Assembly: GCA_902595065.1 (NCBI GenBank)
Contig: CACJOM010000001.1
Coordinates: forward strand, 704,001 to 768,000
DNA: 64,000 nt
Origin: an uncultured SAR86 cluster bacterium
Lineage (GTDB): Bacteria; Pseudomonadota; Gammaproteobacteria; Magnimaribacterales; D2472
Direction of reading: 5' to 3'
This document shows positions 41,351-52,072 of this stretch, in pieces. Within the stretch, counting starts at the first letter, position 1. Each line of letters starts with the position of its first letter. Below the pieces are notes generated by a model. It was not told the DNA's origin, ran no database searches, and worked only from the letters and a program-made list of their open reading frames with translations. The position numbers were made by a program, and so were the translations under genes.

Positions 41351-41971
41351 ATGGCTAGATATAGAGGTCCATCATTAAGATTAGCGAGAAGAGAAGGCAC
41401 AGACCTTTTTCTTAAAAGTGGTGCAAGAGCAATCGAATCAAAATGCAATATGGAAACTGCTCCAGGCGTTCATGGCCTTAGAAGAGGTAGATTATCAGAT
41501 TATGGTGTTCAGCTTCGCGAAAAGCAAAAAGTTAGAAGAATATATGGAGTTTTGGAGAAACAGTTTAGAAATTACTATAAAAAAGCATCTAAATCTAAAG
41601 GTAACACCGGAGAGAATCTCTTAAGCTACTTAGAGCAAAGACTGGATAATGTTGTATATCGTATGGGTTTTGCTTCAACTCGAGCAGAAGCGCGGCAACT
41701 TGTCTCTCACAAAGCTTTTCACATAAATGGAGCAACTGTTAATATCCCATCTTATCAAGTTCAACCAGGTGATGAGCTCGAGGTAAGAGAAAAATCAAAG
41801 ACACAATTAAGAATTAAAAATGCATTAGATTTAGCTAGTCAAAGGGAAGCTTGTGACTGGCTTGATGTAGATTCTAAAACTCTCAAGGGTGTATTCAAAT
41901 CTGTTCCAGATAGGACTGATTTAAGTGCTGAAATAAACGAAAATCTCATTGTTGAGCTTTATTCAAAATAA
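41351..41971 (+). CDS. rpsD: 30S ribosomal protein S4
   Basis: S4 initiates 30S assembly and, in E. coli, represses the alpha operon. The 206 residues equal E. coli length. They include the S4 RNA-binding domain ([20 protein letters not shown], then [13 protein letters not shown]) and have no N-terminal zinc cysteine set. Confidence 0.98.
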   Translation: MARYRGPSLRLARREGTDLFLKSGARAIESKCNMETAPGVHGLRRGRLSDYGVQLREKQKVRRIYGVLEKQFRNYYKKASKSKGNTGENLLSYLEQRLDNVVYRMGFASTRAEARQLVSHKAFHINGATVNIPSYQVQPGDELEVREKSKTQLRIKNALDLASQREACDWLDVDSKTLKGVFKSVPDRTDLSAEINENLIVELYSK

Positions 41972-42002
41972 TTATTTATAAACATAAAAACGGAAGGAAA
42001 TT

Positions 42003-42968
42003 ATGGAAACATCAGTAATAGATCTTTTAGTCCCAACTGACATTCAGGTTGATGACCAAGACAACAATACATCTAAAATAACTTTAGAACCACTCGAGAG
42101 AGGCTTTGGCCATACTCTTGGTAACGCATTAAGAAGGATACTTCTATCCTCTATGCCAGGCGCGGCTATTACAGATGTTACCATCGATGGTATTTCTCAT
42201 GAATACTCTACTATTGAAGGTGTTAGAGAAGATGTGATAGATATATTGCTGAATCTCAAAGATATGCCCATTAGCTTAATTGAGGGCACCAGTGCTGTAA
42301 TTAAATTAGATGTTTCTGGACCTTGTGAGGTAACTTCTAATTCATTTGAAGTGCCAGGAAATGTCGAGTTACCCGATGCTGAGCATCATGTTGCTTCATT
42401 GATAGATAAAGTTAGCTTATCTTTGTCAGCAACAGTCAAAACAGGAAGAGGGTACGAGCCAGCTGACTCAAGAAACGAAGAAGAAACAGCTGTGGGTGCT
42501 CTAAAAGTTGATGCTTCTTTTAGCCCAGTCCGAAGAGTTGCATATACAGTTGAGAATGCAAGATTTGAAAAAAGAACTGATTTGGATAAGTTAATAGTAG
42601 AATTAGAAACAGATGGTACTCTCGATCCAAAGAAAGCAATAGAGCATGCTGCTACCATCATGCAACAGCAGTTAGCTGCATTTGTTGATTTGGATGCTAT
42701 TGCAGAGCAAGAGGCGAAGAAAGATCAGAATGATTTTGATCCATTCTTAATGAGATCGATTGAAGAGTTAGAACTGACTGTTAGATCAACAAACTGTCTA
42801 AAAGCTGAAAGTATATTCTTAATCGGTGATCTCCTTCAAAGAACTGAATTTGATCTTTTGAAAACACCAAATTTAGGCAAAAAATCTTTAAATGAAATTA
42901 AAGATGTTCTTGCATCTAGAGGCTTCTCTCTTGGTACAACATTAGAAAACTGGCCACCAATGGGTTAA
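42003..42968 (+). CDS. rpoA: RNA polymerase alpha subunit
   Basis: Alpha nucleates the polymerase and touches activators and UP elements. The 321 residues contain the dimer domain [20 protein letters not shown] and the C-terminal domain [17 protein letters not shown], then [26 protein letters not shown] precedes the start. Confidence 0.98.
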   Translation: METSVIDLLVPTDIQVDDQDNNTSKITLEPLERGFGHTLGNALRRILLSSMPGAAITDVTIDGISHEYSTIEGVREDVIDILLNLKDMPISLIEGTSAVIKLDVSGPCEVTSNSFEVPGNVELPDAEHHVASLIDKVSLSLSATVKTGRGYEPADSRNEEETAVGALKVDASFSPVRRVAYTVENARFEKRTDLDKLIVELETDGTLDPKKAIEHAATIMQQQLAAFVDLDAIAEQEAKKDQNDFDPFLMRSIEELELTVRSTNCLKAESIFLIGDLLQRTEFDLLKTPNLGKKSLNEIKDVLASRGFSLGTTLENWPPMG

Positions 42969-42972
42969 AACA

Positions 42973-43389
42973 ATGAGACATAGAAAATCAGGTAGAAAAT
43001 TAAACAGAAACTCCTCTCATCGAAAAGCTTTGATGAAGAATCTTGCTATTGCATTTATTGAAAGAGAGCTAATTAAAACAACAGTTCCAAAAGCAAAGCA
43101 ATTAAGATCCTTTATCGAGCCATTGATAACTATGGCCAAAGATGATTCAGTAGCAAACCGAAGAAGGGCATTTAGTAAACTCAGATTAGATTCAGCTGTC
43201 AATAAACTCTTTACTGAAATAGCTGTTAAGTCAAAAGATCGTCCAGGTGGTTATATAAGAGTTATAAAAGCTGGCTTTAGACCAGGTGATAAAGCTGATA
43301 TGGCCTATGTTGAGTGGGTTGATAGAGATTTGGATGGCTCCTCTGAACAAATAACAGAGCCAGAGCTTAAAGAAGGCTCCGCAGCTTAA
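42973..43389 (+). CDS. rplQ: 50S ribosomal protein L17
   Basis: L17 lies near the exit tunnel. The 138 residues start [19 protein letters not shown] and contain [20 protein letters not shown], with a short acidic tail. It ends the long ribosomal run. Its TAA overlaps the uvrA stop within TTAA at 43386-43389, and no terminator separates the two convergent genes. Confidence 0.97.
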   Translation: MRHRKSGRKLNRNSSHRKALMKNLAIAFIERELIKTTVPKAKQLRSFIEPLITMAKDDSVANRRRAFSKLRLDSAVNKLFTEIAVKSKDRPGGYIRVIKAGFRPGDKADMAYVEWVDRDLDGSSEQITEPELKEGSAA

Positions 43390-46208
43390 TTCTTAAGAGC
43401 TTCCTTTAAATATTTCCCTGTATAAGATTTTTTTGATTGAGCTACTTCGCTTGGTGGACCCTCAGCTATTACTAGCCCTCCATCACTTCCTCCCTCTGGA
43501 CCCATATCTATAATCCAATCGCTTGATTTGATCACGTCTAGATTGTGCTCAATCACTACGACAGTATTACCTTGATCAGACAGCCTCTTTAAAACTCCTA
43601 ATAGTAATTCAATATCATAGAAGTGGAGGCCTGTAGTTGGCTCATCAAGTATAAATAATGTCTTTCCAGTGCTTCTTTTAGAAAGCTCTTTTGCAAGCTT
43701 AATTCTTTGTGCTTCTCCACCAGATAGCGTGGTTGCAGATTGCCCGAGGGTTATGTATGTTAGGCCTACATCAGCTAGCGTTTGGAGCTTATTTTTAATT
43801 GCAGGTATAGCTTGGAAGAATTCAAGGGCCTCTTCGACTGTCATGCTCAAAACTTCAGCAATGTTTTTACCTTTATAATTAACTTCAAGAGTTTGCTCGT
43901 TATATCTCTTGCCATTGCAGATATCGCACTTTACATATATGTCTGCTAAAAAATGCATCTCTACTTTTATCATCCCATCACCCTGACATGCCTCGCATCT
44001 TCCACCTTTTACATTAAAGCTAAATCTACCTGGCTTATATCCCCTTGTTCTGGCTTCCTCAGATTGAGAAAATAAATCTCTGATATGTGAGAATAGACCT
44101 GTATAAGTCGCAGGATTAGATCTCGGGGTTCGTCCAATAGGAGATTGATCTATTCCAATGACTTTATCGAGGTGCTCTAAGCCTTTAATTTTTTTGCATT
44201 TTATCTCCTTGTTGAGATTAGCTTTGTTAAGCAAAAAGCTACTCATCGGCATCAAAGTCTGATTGATAAGTGAGGATTTGCCTGAGCCAGAAACTCCTGT
44301 AATACAGGTAAATACACCAATAGGGATTTTTGCAGTTATATGCTGTAAGTTATTTTCATATGCTTCAATTATTTCAATAAAATTATCTGGTTTCTTTGCA
44401 CTTTTTGGAAAATTAATTTTCCTTTTTCCAGACAGGTAAGCAGCAGTCATGGATTCATTGCTTTTTAATATATCTTTTAATTCCCCCTGAGCGCATATCT
44501 CTCCACCATGTTTGCCAGCACCTGGCCCAATATCAATAATGTGATCTGCACACCTGATTGCTTCCTCATCATGTTCAACAACTATGACAGTATTTCCTAG
44601 GCTTTTAAGGTGATAAAGGGTTTTAATAAGTCTCTCATTATCCCTTTGATGAAGTCCTATTGAGGGTTCATCTAGAACATAAGTCACACCCACGAGACCA
44701 GAACCGATTTGACTGGCTAACCTGATCCTTTGAGCCTCTCCTCCTGAGAGTGTTCCAGCACCTCTATCTAATGTTAGATAATTGAGCCCAACATCTTCAA
44801 GAAATGAAAGGCGTTCTTTAATTTCTTTTAAAATCTTTTCAGCAATTGTTGCTTTGGCTCCATCAAGTTTAATCTTTTTAAAAAAAGATAATGCTTCTGA
44901 TATTTTCTGATTTGTAATATTTTGAATCGGAGTCTGATTTATAAAAATATTTCTTGATTCTTTTTTAAGTCTTGAACCTCCGCAAGCAGTGCAGTGACTA
45001 TCTGAGAGCATTTTGGCTAACTCATTTCTAATAAACTCTGAGTCTGTCTCTTTAAATCTTCTTTCAGTATTTGGAATAATGCCTTCAAATCGATGTTGTC
45101 GGACTATTTTGCTGCCACTTCTAAAACTTTTTGAAAAGTTAATTTTATCTTTTGATCCCCATAAAAGAATATTTTGAATTTCTTCAGAATAAGACTTCCA
45201 TGGTGTATCTAAATCAAAATCATAGTGCTTTGCTAAACATTTTAATTGATGAAAATAGAATCTATTTCTTCTATTCCATCCCTTAATCGCTCCTTCATTA
45301 AGGGTTGCGGCATCATCTGAAATTAATTTCTTTTGATCAAAGTATTGAATGACTCCCAGACCATCACATTTTTCACAAGCTCCAAATGGATTGTTAAAGG
45401 AAAACATTCTTGGCTCTAATTCAGTTACGGAATAACCGCACTGAGAGCATGAAAAATTTGAAGAATAAAGTAAAACTTCTGACTCATCATCAAGTACTTC
45501 TATTTGAACAAGACCTTCGGATAGACCAAGAGCGGTATCAATTGATTCAGATAATCTGGATCGGTTGTCATCATCTTTTTGCAATTTTAGCCTATCAACA
45601 ATGGCTGAAATATCATGTTTTTGATTTTTATTTAATGCAGGAAACTCATCTAATGGATATACAATATTATTAATTTTTACTCTAACAAAACCTTCAGCTT
45701 TCAAGTCTTCATAAACGCCTAGATGTTCCCCTTTTTTACCTCTTACCACCGGTGCCATGACCATAATTTTTTTATCATAGCCAAGTGCATATACTTCATC
45801 ACATATCTCACTAACAGTCTTAGCAGAGAGCTCCTCTTCATGGTCTGGACAAATCGGAATCCCAATTCTTGCATACAATAATCTTAGATAATCATATATC
45901 TCAGTAACAGTTCCCACAGTTGATCTTGGATTATGTGAAGTAGATTTTTGTTCAATGGATATTGCAGGAGAGAGCCCGTCAATTTGATCAACATCTGGTT
46001 TTTCCATCATGGATAAAAATTGTCGTGCGTATGCTGAAAGAGATTCTACATAACGCCTTTGCCCTTCGGCATAGATAGTATCAAATGCTAAAGATGATTT
46101 TCCAGATCCCGATAATCCAGTAATGACAATTAATTCCCCTCTAGGAATTTCTAGAGAGATATTTTTCAAGTTATGCGTTCGGGCACCTTTTATAGAAATT
46201 TTTTCCAT
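43386..46208 (-). CDS. uvrA: Excinuclease ABC subunit A
   Basis: UvrA finds DNA damage in nucleotide-excision repair. The 940 residues equal E. coli length. Both ABC ATPase modules are present: [14 protein letters not shown] (near 31-44) and [14 protein letters not shown], with LSGGEAQRI twice. The zinc modules [15 protein letters not shown]...CEKC and CEACQGDG...CDICNG are intact. It is divergent from ssb, as in many gammaproteobacteria, but I see no LexA box in the 67-base spacer. Confidence 0.98.
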   Translation of the reverse strand: MEKISIKGARTHNLKNISLEIPRGELIVITGLSGSGKSSLAFDTIYAEGQRRYVESLSAYARQFLSMMEKPDVDQIDGLSPAISIEQKSTSHNPRSTVGTVTEIYDYLRLLYARIGIPICPDHEEELSAKTVSEICDEVYALGYDKKIMVMAPVVRGKKGEHLGVYEDLKAEGFVRVKINNIVYPLDEFPALNKNQKHDISAIVDRLKLQKDDDNRSRLSESIDTALGLSEGLVQIEVLDDESEVLLYSSNFSCSQCGYSVTELEPRMFSFNNPFGACEKCDGLGVIQYFDQKKLISDDAATLNEGAIKGWNRRNRFYFHQLKCLAKHYDFDLDTPWKSYSEEIQNILLWGSKDKINFSKSFRSGSKIVRQHRFEGIIPNTERRFKETDSEFIRNELAKMLSDSHCTACGGSRLKKESRNIFINQTPIQNITNQKISEALSFFKKIKLDGAKATIAEKILKEIKERLSFLEDVGLNYLTLDRGAGTLSGGEAQRIRLASQIGSGLVGVTYVLDEPSIGLHQRDNERLIKTLYHLKSLGNTVIVVEHDEEAIRCADHIIDIGPGAGKHGGEICAQGELKDILKSNESMTAAYLSGKRKINFPKSAKKPDNFIEIIEAYENNLQHITAKIPIGVFTCITGVSGSGKSSLINQTLMPMSSFLLNKANLNKEIKCKKIKGLEHLDKVIGIDQSPIGRTPRSNPATYTGLFSHIRDLFSQSEEARTRGYKPGRFSFNVKGGRCEACQGDGMIKVEMHFLADIYVKCDICNGKRYNEQTLEVNYKGKNIAEVLSMTVEEALEFFQAIPAIKNKLQTLADVGLTYITLGQSATTLSGGEAQRIKLAKELSKRSTGKTLFILDEPTTGLHFYDIELLLGVLKRLSDQGNTVVVIEHNLDVIKSSDWIIDMGPEGGSDGGLVIAEGPPSEVAQSKKSYTGKYLKEALKN

Positions 46209-46275
46209 TTATTTGCAGAATTTTTATCCAGTAGATTTGTTTCGAGTTAAACTTAAGTAATTATAAGAGGTAATT

Positions 46276-46713
46276 ATGGCTAGAGGAGTAAATAAAGTAA
46301 TTTTGGTGGGAAATTTGGGGCAAAAGCCTGAAATGCGCTATACACAAACAAATACAGCGGTTGCGACACTTTCGATTGCAACCTCAGAATCTTGGAAAGA
46401 TAAAGATTCTGGAGAGCAAAGAGAAAAAACAGAATGGCATAGAGTTGTCTTTTTTGGGAAGCTTGCTGAAATCGCTGAACAATACCTTGATAAAGGTTCT
46501 CAACTTTATGTTGAAGGCAAATTGCAAACTCGAAAGTGGCAAGATAAAGAGGGTAATGACAGATACACAACAGAAATACTTGGCAATGAGATGAATATGC
46601 TTGGTGGCAGGCAAGCTTCAGGCGACGGAGGGGCTTATGATCAATCACAACCGGCTGCTCAATCAGCTCCATCTCAGGAATCTCAAATCTCAGAGGAAGA
46701 TATACCTTTCTAG
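46276..46713 (+). CDS. ssb: Single-stranded DNA-binding protein
   Basis: SSB coats single-stranded DNA and recruits repair and replication proteins. The OB-fold start [21 protein letters not shown] and [17 protein letters not shown] are conserved. A short Gly/Gln/Ser linker leads to the EEDIPF tail that binds partners. The 145 residues mean a shorter linker than in E. coli (178). AGAGG precedes the ATG. Confidence 0.97.
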   Translation: MARGVNKVILVGNLGQKPEMRYTQTNTAVATLSIATSESWKDKDSGEQREKTEWHRVVFFGKLAEIAEQYLDKGSQLYVEGKLQTRKWQDKEGNDRYTTEILGNEMNMLGGRQASGDGGAYDQSQPAAQSAPSQESQISEEDIPF

Positions 46714-46719
46714 ATTTAA

Positions 46720-47577
46720 GTGACTTTCAAAACAATCACATTAGAGCGGCACGAAAACCTTGCTGTTCTTTTATTGAACAGACCTGAAAAATTAAACGCT
46801 TTTACATTCCTCATGATGGAGGAGCTAATAAGTGCATTGGATGTCATAGAAGCAGACGATAATTTACAAGCAGTAATTATTTCGGGTGCAGGTAGGGCAT
46901 TTTGTGCTGGCGCTGATCTAAGCAATGGCAAAGATACATTCAATCCATCCTTTGATAATTTTGCAGTTAAAGAGGTTGACTTTAGAAGAGATTCAGGCGG
47001 CATTCTTACCTTGAGAATGTATAAATTTTTAAAGCCTATTATATTTGCCTGTAATGGTCCTGCAGTTGGCATTGGAGCATCTATGCAACTTCCTGGCGAT
47101 ATTAGAATTGCATCTGAAGATGCCAGATTTGGATTTGTATTCAATAACAGAGGGATTGTCCCTGATGCATGTAGCAGTTGGTTTCTTCCAAAAATCGTCG
47201 GTATTTCCAAAGCTTTAGATTTAACATTTTCTGGAAGAATTATTGAATCACAGGAGGCTTTGGATATTTCTTTAATTTCAAGTATTCATAAACCAGAAAA
47301 TCTCATCGATGATGCGATACACATTGCCCAACAGCTCGTAGAGAAATCTGCACCAATCTCTATTGCTATAACTAGACAAATGCTTTGGAGGTCTTTTGGC
47401 CAAACTCACCCTTATGATGCTCATGTGATTGAGAGTAAGGCCATTGATTCTAGAGGGGCGTCAGATGATGCAAAAGAGGGGGTAAATTCATTTCTAGAGA
47501 AGCGCCCCGCAAAATTTAAAAATCTTATATCCTCAGATATGCCTGACTTTTTTCCCTGGTGGGAGGAAAGGAATTAA
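46720..47577 (+). CDS. Enoyl-CoA hydratase/isomerase (crotonase) family protein
   Basis: The 285-residue protein starts at a GTG six bases after ssb. The crotonase fold is clear: LLNRPEKLNAFTF near residue 18-30, oxyanion loops AGRAFCAGADL (57-67) and CNGPAVGIGASMQL (111-124), then ARFGFVFNNRGIVPDACSSW (135-154). Asp149 takes the place often held by the catalytic Glu. Substrate is not predictable; fatty-acid or aromatic catabolism are the usual choices. It overlaps the next gene's ribosome-binding region and probably shares its transcript. Confidence 0.85.
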   Translation: MTFKTITLERHENLAVLLLNRPEKLNAFTFLMMEELISALDVIEADDNLQAVIISGAGRAFCAGADLSNGKDTFNPSFDNFAVKEVDFRRDSGGILTLRMYKFLKPIIFACNGPAVGIGASMQLPGDIRIASEDARFGFVFNNRGIVPDACSSWFLPKIVGISKALDLTFSGRIIESQEALDISLISSIHKPENLIDDAIHIAQQLVEKSAPISIAITRQMLWRSFGQTHPYDAHVIESKAIDSRGASDDAKEGVNSFLEKRPAKFKNLISSDMPDFFPWWEERN

Positions 47578-47579
47578 GT

Positions 47580-48632
47580 GTGAGTGTTTGGACATCAGAT
47601 CAGGCATTTAGCTGGTATAACGAACAAGGTTGGCTGGTAGGATGTAACTTTCTTCCAAGCTCTTGTATCAATCAAATCGAGATGTTTCAAGAGGACACCT
47701 TCAATATTGAAGATATTACTAAAGAGATTTCTTGGGCAAAGGGCATTGGTTTCAATACTTTAAGAGTTTATTTGCATGATCTTTTATGGAAGGAGAAAGA
47801 TCAATTTTTAATTCGATTTAATGATTTCTTAGATTGCTGTAAGAGATTTGAAATCAAGCCCATTATTGTATTATTTGATGATTGTCATTATCCGTTTCCA
47901 GAGCTTGGGCCTCAGCCTCTTCCAGTGAGAGGAATTCATAATTCAGGATGGAAACAAAGTCCTGGACATCAAATTGTTACTGAAATCTTTGAGTTAAATG
48001 CAGAACAACATTTAAAAAGACTGCAAAGTTACACCCAAGAGCTTCTTGAGTTATATAAAGAGGATGAAAGAATATTGATGTGGGATTTATATAATGAACC
48101 GGGGCAATTTGGCATAGGAGAAAAATCATATACATTTCTTAAATATGTATGGGATTGGGCGCATGAGATTAGACCCTCGCAACCATTAACTTCTTGCCTG
48201 GACGGGTCAATAGGAGATTCAATCATTTCTTTAAATAAAAGTAAGTCTGACATCATAACTTTTCATACATATGAATCAGAAAAACTTGAACCAACTATAA
48301 GTAAATTAAAAAAAATTGGTAGGCCTTTGATGTGTACTGAATATATGGCAAGAGAATATGGAACGACTTTTGAATTTTGCCTTCCAATATTTAAAAAATA
48401 CAATATTGCTTGCTATAACTGGGGCTTGGTTGCTGGACGTAGTCAAACTAATTTTAATTGGGAAACAATTTTGTATTTAAATGAGGAAAGGGACAAGGGC
48501 AATCTGGTACGAGAGAACGATATTTTAACGGAGCCTGATGAATGGTTTCATGATATTTTTCGACAAGATGGATCTCCATTTAGCAATGAAGAAATTATCT
48601 TTATAAAAAAAATATTACTTAATAAGGAATAA
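47580..48632 (+). CDS. Clan GH-A glycoside hydrolase, cytosolic, substrate unknown
   Basis: The TIM-barrel enzyme has the acid/base Glu173 in MWDLYNEPG and the nucleophile Glu254 in LMCTEYMAR, the clan A pattern (GH5/GH2-like). Other conserved spots are FNTLRVYLHDLLW (near 58-70) and NWGLVAGRSQTNFNW (280-294). There is no signal peptide, so it would act on small, imported glycosides. I chose the GTG at 47580, with AAGGAA eight bases upstream. A GTG seven codons earlier overlaps the crotonase gene. The 350 residues form one domain. Confidence 0.8.
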   Translation: MSVWTSDQAFSWYNEQGWLVGCNFLPSSCINQIEMFQEDTFNIEDITKEISWAKGIGFNTLRVYLHDLLWKEKDQFLIRFNDFLDCCKRFEIKPIIVLFDDCHYPFPELGPQPLPVRGIHNSGWKQSPGHQIVTEIFELNAEQHLKRLQSYTQELLELYKEDERILMWDLYNEPGQFGIGEKSYTFLKYVWDWAHEIRPSQPLTSCLDGSIGDSIISLNKSKSDIITFHTYESEKLEPTISKLKKIGRPLMCTEYMAREYGTTFEFCLPIFKKYNIACYNWGLVAGRSQTNFNWETILYLNEERDKGNLVRENDILTEPDEWFHDIFRQDGSPFSNEEIIFIKKILLNKE

Positions 48633-48634
48633 TA

Positions 48635-48973
48635 ATGAATGATTTAACTTGGAAAGAATTTGAGAGAGTGGATGTGCGCGTTGGAACTATTTTATCTGCC
48701 GAACAATTTAAAGAAGCAATTAAGCCTGCTATAAAAATGACAATAGATTTTGGAGAAGAAATCGGAATTAAAAAATCATCTGCTCAAATCACTGATCATT
48801 ATAGTTCTGAGTCTTTAGTGGGCATGCAGATTGCAGCGGTTGTTAATTTTCCTAAAAAACAAATCGGGCCATTCATGTCAGAGTGTCTTGTCACAGGATT
48901 TACTCAACCGGATGGAAGTATTATTTTAGCAATACCTCATAAAGGAGCAGTGAATGGGTCGCGATTAGCTTAA
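48635..48973 (+). CDS. csaA: CsaA-like tRNA-binding-domain protein
   Basis: The 112-residue OB-fold protein matches the CsaA family, small proteins with an EMAP-II-like tRNA-binding domain and proposed chaperone activity. Key parts are FERVDVRVGTILSAEQF at the start, SSAQITDHYSSESLVGMQI, and the ending GSIILAIPHKGAVNGSRLA. It begins two bases after the glycoside hydrolase and ends one base before the fabB stop on the other strand. Confidence 0.88.
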   Translation: MNDLTWKEFERVDVRVGTILSAEQFKEAIKPAIKMTIDFGEEIGIKKSSAQITDHYSSESLVGMQIAAVVNFPKKQIGPFMSECLVTGFTQPDGSIILAIPHKGAVNGSRLA

Positions 48974-48974
48974 T

Positions 48975-50183
48975 TCATTTACTAAAAATTAAACTTGCAT
49001 TAGTCCCACCAAAACCAAATGAATTACTCATTACAGCGTTTAATTCATGCTTCATCATTGATTGGGCTATTTTGAGCCCCTGTGCTTCTTCTACCAAGTT
49101 GTCAATATTTATTGACGGAGCGATAAAATTATTTTGCATCATTAAAATAGAATAAATAGCCTCTTGGGCTCCAGTAGCTCCCAAGGAATGACCTGTCATT
49201 GATTTTGTAGATCCAATAATTGGAGCGCTTTTTCCAAAAACTTCTTTTATTGCTCCAAGTTCAGCAAGATCTCCAACTGGAGTGCTTGTGCCATGAGCAT
49301 TAATGTAATCTACATCAGATCCGAATGCTTCAATTGCCTCACTCATGCATCTCCTTGCTCCCTCACCTGATGGAGATACCATGTCATAGCCATCAGAATT
49401 TGCACAATAACCTTCTATTCTGGCAATGATAGGAGCATTTCTTTTAAGCGCATGTTCTTCTTCTTCTAGGATCAGCATTCCCGAGCCTCCAGCGATAACA
49501 AAACCATCTCTATCAACATCAAAAGGTCTAGAGGCTTTCTCAGGACTATCATTATATTGTGAGGAGAGGGCACCCATTGCATCAAACATGGATGATGAAG
49601 TCCAGTGCTCTTGTTCAGCACCACCAGCAATAATAATATCCTGCTTTCCTAATTGAATCAGTTCTGCTGCGTGACCGATGCAATGAGCACTGGTTGAGCA
49701 AGCAGATGAAATAGAGTAATTTACCCCTTTAAGCTTTAGAGTAGTGCCTAAAATTGCTGAAACAGTACTTCCCATTGTTTTTGTGACCGCATATGGTCCA
49801 ATTCTTTTTGGCCCTCTTTCTCTTGCTGTATCTGAGGCTTCAATTTGAGCTGCGGATGATGCACCACCAGATCCAGCGACTATCCCAATTCTTGAAGAAT
49901 CCATGTCTTCAAGATTTATTGAAGCATTAAGAAGAGCTTCTTGAGCAGCAATATAACCAAATCCTGAAGCTTCGCTCATAAAACGAAGAGTCTTTCTATC
50001 AATTAATTCAGATAAATTAATATTTATTGTCCCAGAAACATGACTTCTGAAGCCCATATCTGCATATGTCATGTTTGAAGAGATGCCAGACTTTCCAGTC
50101 TTCAGACTTTTTAATACTTCTTGGATATTTAATCCAATGCAAGAGACAATCCCCATGCCTGTTACGACTACATTTTTCATCAA
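48975..50183 (-). CDS. fabB: 3-oxoacyl-ACP synthase I
   Basis: FabB extends unsaturated acyl chains in fatty-acid synthesis. The catalytic triad is in place: Cys162 (SSACSTSAHC), His297 (INAHGTSTPVGD) and His332 (SMTGHSLGATGA). The C-terminus SNSFGFGGTNASLIFSK is typical. The length is 402 (E. coli 406). Its start overlaps the fabA stop by four bases (ATGA). Confidence 0.97.
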   Translation of the reverse strand: MMKNVVVTGMGIVSCIGLNIQEVLKSLKTGKSGISSNMTYADMGFRSHVSGTININLSELIDRKTLRFMSEASGFGYIAAQEALLNASINLEDMDSSRIGIVAGSGGASSAAQIEASDTARERGPKRIGPYAVTKTMGSTVSAILGTTLKLKGVNYSISSACSTSAHCIGHAAELIQLGKQDIIIAGGAEQEHWTSSSMFDAMGALSSQYNDSPEKASRPFDVDRDGFVIAGGSGMLILEEEEHALKRNAPIIARIEGYCANSDGYDMVSPSGEGARRCMSEAIEAFGSDVDYINAHGTSTPVGDLAELGAIKEVFGKSAPIIGSTKSMTGHSLGATGAQEAIYSILMMQNNFIAPSINIDNLVEEAQGLKIAQSMMKHELNAVMSNSFGFGGTNASLIFSK

Positions 50184-50701
50184 AATTCGCTAGTATCTTT
50201 AAATAGACCAACCCTTAAACCATCCGCAGAATAAACGTGACGATCATCAACAAACATATTACCATCCGCAAAGCCCACAACAGCACCTCTGTTCACTACT
50301 CGTTTGATATCTATTTCATACTTAACAATTTTTGCGTTTGGGGTTACCTGACCAAAAAACTTTACTTTATCAGAACCTAGTGCTCTTCCATATCCTGGTA
50401 ATTCAAGCCAACATAGATAAAAGCCTAACAGCTGCCACATTGCATCTAAACCAAGGCACCCCGGCATCACTGGGTCAGATTTAAAATGTACTTTGAAAAA
50501 CCACAAACTTTCCTCAATATTAAGGTGAGCAATAATTTTACCATTTGAATATTTTCCTGAGGTTTTATCAATTTGATCAATTGAATCAAACATTAGCATT
50601 TCATCGGCTGGAAGGCGACCATTGTTTGGCCCAAAAAGATCGCCATTACCGCAAGCGATTAAATCTTCTTTTGTATAGCTTGGGGCTGGTTTAAATGTCA
50701 T
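50180..50701 (-). CDS. fabA: 3-hydroxydecanoyl-ACP dehydratase/isomerase
   Basis: FabA makes the cis double bond of unsaturated fatty acids, and with FabB it defines the anaerobic pathway. The 173 residues match E. coli length (172). His72 (FFKVHFKSDPVMPG) and Asp86 (CLGLDAMWQLLGFYL) form the active site. It overlaps ispB upstream and fabB downstream by four bases each, which implies tight coupling. Confidence 0.97.
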   Translation of the reverse strand: MTFKPAPSYTKEDLIACGNGDLFGPNNGRLPADEMLMFDSIDQIDKTSGKYSNGKIIAHLNIEESLWFFKVHFKSDPVMPGCLGLDAMWQLLGFYLCWLELPGYGRALGSDKVKFFGQVTPNAKIVKYEIDIKRVVNRGAVVGFADGNMFVDDRHVYSADGLRVGLFKDTSEF

Positions 50702-51666
50702 TTTTTTCTTATTTTGGAAAAATTGATTAAGTTTAACATTTCATTGTAGCAGGCATCATGTTTAAGTTTATGAAGATGTTTTAAGGTCTCTTGGGAATAC
50801 TTCTGCAGCAAAGCATTTATTTCTTTTTGTGTTTTTTCATTTTGTATCAAGCTATAGACTTTATTCTGATCTTTTTTTGATATTTTTGGCTGACCTAATC
50901 TATTCATCAGAAATTTTTTATCTTTTACTGTAGAATTTTTTAGCGCAAAGTATAAGGGAAATGTAATCTTGCCCTCTTTAAAATCTTTTAATGCAGGCTT
51001 GCCTGTATCGAGTTTAAATGCCTCATAGTCAAGAATATCATCTTGAATTTGAAATGCGGTTCCTAAAGTCTTTCCCAGCAATCCAAATATTTTTATTTCT
51101 TTCTTAGATTTGTTTGCAAGCATTGCTCCAGTTTTAGAAGAGGCCTCAAAAAGTCTTCCTGTTTTTAAGTAGCTAACTTTTAGAAGGTCTTGAAGCTTAA
51201 TATATTGTTTTTTTTCTAAGAGATTCAATTGAATGATTTCACCTCTAGCTATGTCATTTGTCGCTTTAGCTAATTCATCTAAAATAGATGGGATTCCAAG
51301 CTTCACCATCAAAATAAAAGCCTTGGAATAAATAAAATCACCCATTAAAACGCTATACGAATTTGTCCAAACTTGATTAACTGATCTTGTTCCCCGTCTA
51401 ATCTCTGATTCATCCACAACGTCATCATGAACCAATGTAGCGGTGTGCAGAAGTTCAATAATACTTGCTAAATTAGTTCTGTCTTTGGATTTTATTTCTT
51501 TAGATTTTGAGGCAAGCAAACTCAATAAGGCCCGAGTTTTTTTACCCTCAGCCTTAAATATATATTGATAAATTTCTTGAATTATTTTTTCGCTGACTAA
51601 CTCTTTTTTAATTATAGCCTGAACTCTATCAAGCTCTTTTTGGGTAGATTTTTTGAGTACCATCAT
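50698..51666 (-). CDS. ispB: Long-chain polyprenyl diphosphate synthase
   Basis: It makes the isoprenoid side chain of quinones. The two Asp-rich motifs are DDVVD (81-85) and DDILDY (209-214), with KTRALL and a GEIIQL region. No bulky aromatic residue stands just before the first motif, which fits a long product such as octaprenyl. The 322 residues match E. coli IspB (323). A gene for the ubiquinone tail coupled to fabA-fabB is an uncommon setting, and ispB usually stands beside rplU, as it also does here. Confidence 0.93.
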   Translation of the reverse strand: MMVLKKSTQKELDRVQAIIKKELVSEKIIQEIYQYIFKAEGKKTRALLSLLASKSKEIKSKDRTNLASIIELLHTATLVHDDVVDESEIRRGTRSVNQVWTNSYSVLMGDFIYSKAFILMVKLGIPSILDELAKATNDIARGEIIQLNLLEKKQYIKLQDLLKVSYLKTGRLFEASSKTGAMLANKSKKEIKIFGLLGKTLGTAFQIQDDILDYEAFKLDTGKPALKDFKEGKITFPLYFALKNSTVKDKKFLMNRLGQPKISKKDQNKVYSLIQNEKTQKEINALLQKYSQETLKHLHKLKHDACYNEMLNLINFSKIRKK

Positions 51667-51702
51667 CTTAAATAATTAGAAGCCTAAAATTATACATAAG
51701 TA

Positions 51703-51731
51703 TTGATAATTTCCTTCAGAAAGCGTATATT
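51703..51731 (+). promoter_or_regulatory. Promoter of rplU-rpmA-obg
   Basis: TTGATA (51703-51708), a 17-base spacer and TATATT (51726-51731), followed by TTGCCACC. The predicted start near 51738 leaves a leader of about 15 bases before the rplU ATG. It is divergent from ispB. Confidence 0.65.
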
Positions 51732-51752
51732 TTGCCACCTTTAGAGATAACT

Positions 51753-52070
51753 ATGTACGCAGTAATAGAAGCAGGTGGAAAACAACATAAAGTTGAGTTA
51801 GGGCAAGTTCTTGAAGTTGACCTTATGCAAGAAGAGCCAGGCACTGACTATGCTTTTGATCAAGTAATGTTATATGTTGATGGTGACGATGTGCAAATCG
51901 GTCAGCCATACCTAAAAAATGCGAATGTTTTAGCAGAGGTAGTCGAAGAAGTTAAAGGTGAGAAAGTATCGATACTTAGGTTTCGAAGAAGAAAACATAG
52001 CATGAGAAAGATTGGACATAGGCAAAGATATACTCAAATTAAGATAAAAGAAATTAATGTAGGTAAATAG
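51753..52070 (+). CDS. rplU: 50S ribosomal protein L21
   Basis: L21 belongs to the large subunit near L20. I start at the ATG at 51753 ([15 protein letters not shown]), giving 105 residues, close to E. coli (103). A TTG seven codons upstream in frame overlaps the predicted transcription start region. The C-terminus has [20 protein letters not shown]. Confidence 0.96.
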   Translation: MYAVIEAGGKQHKVELGQVLEVDLMQEEPGTDYAFDQVMLYVDGDDVQIGQPYLKNANVLAEVVEEVKGEKVSILRFRRRKHSMRKIGHRQRYTQIKIKEINVGK

Positions 52071-52072
52071 AG

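Noticed and set aside
46209..46275. SOS (LexA) box between uvrA and ssb
   Set aside because: No CTGT-N8-ACAG or close variant was found in the spacer.
46280..46672. 130-codon open frame antisense to ssb
   Set aside because: It is a frame shadow of ssb, with Leu/Cys/Phe-heavy composition, no ribosome-binding site and no recognisable domain.
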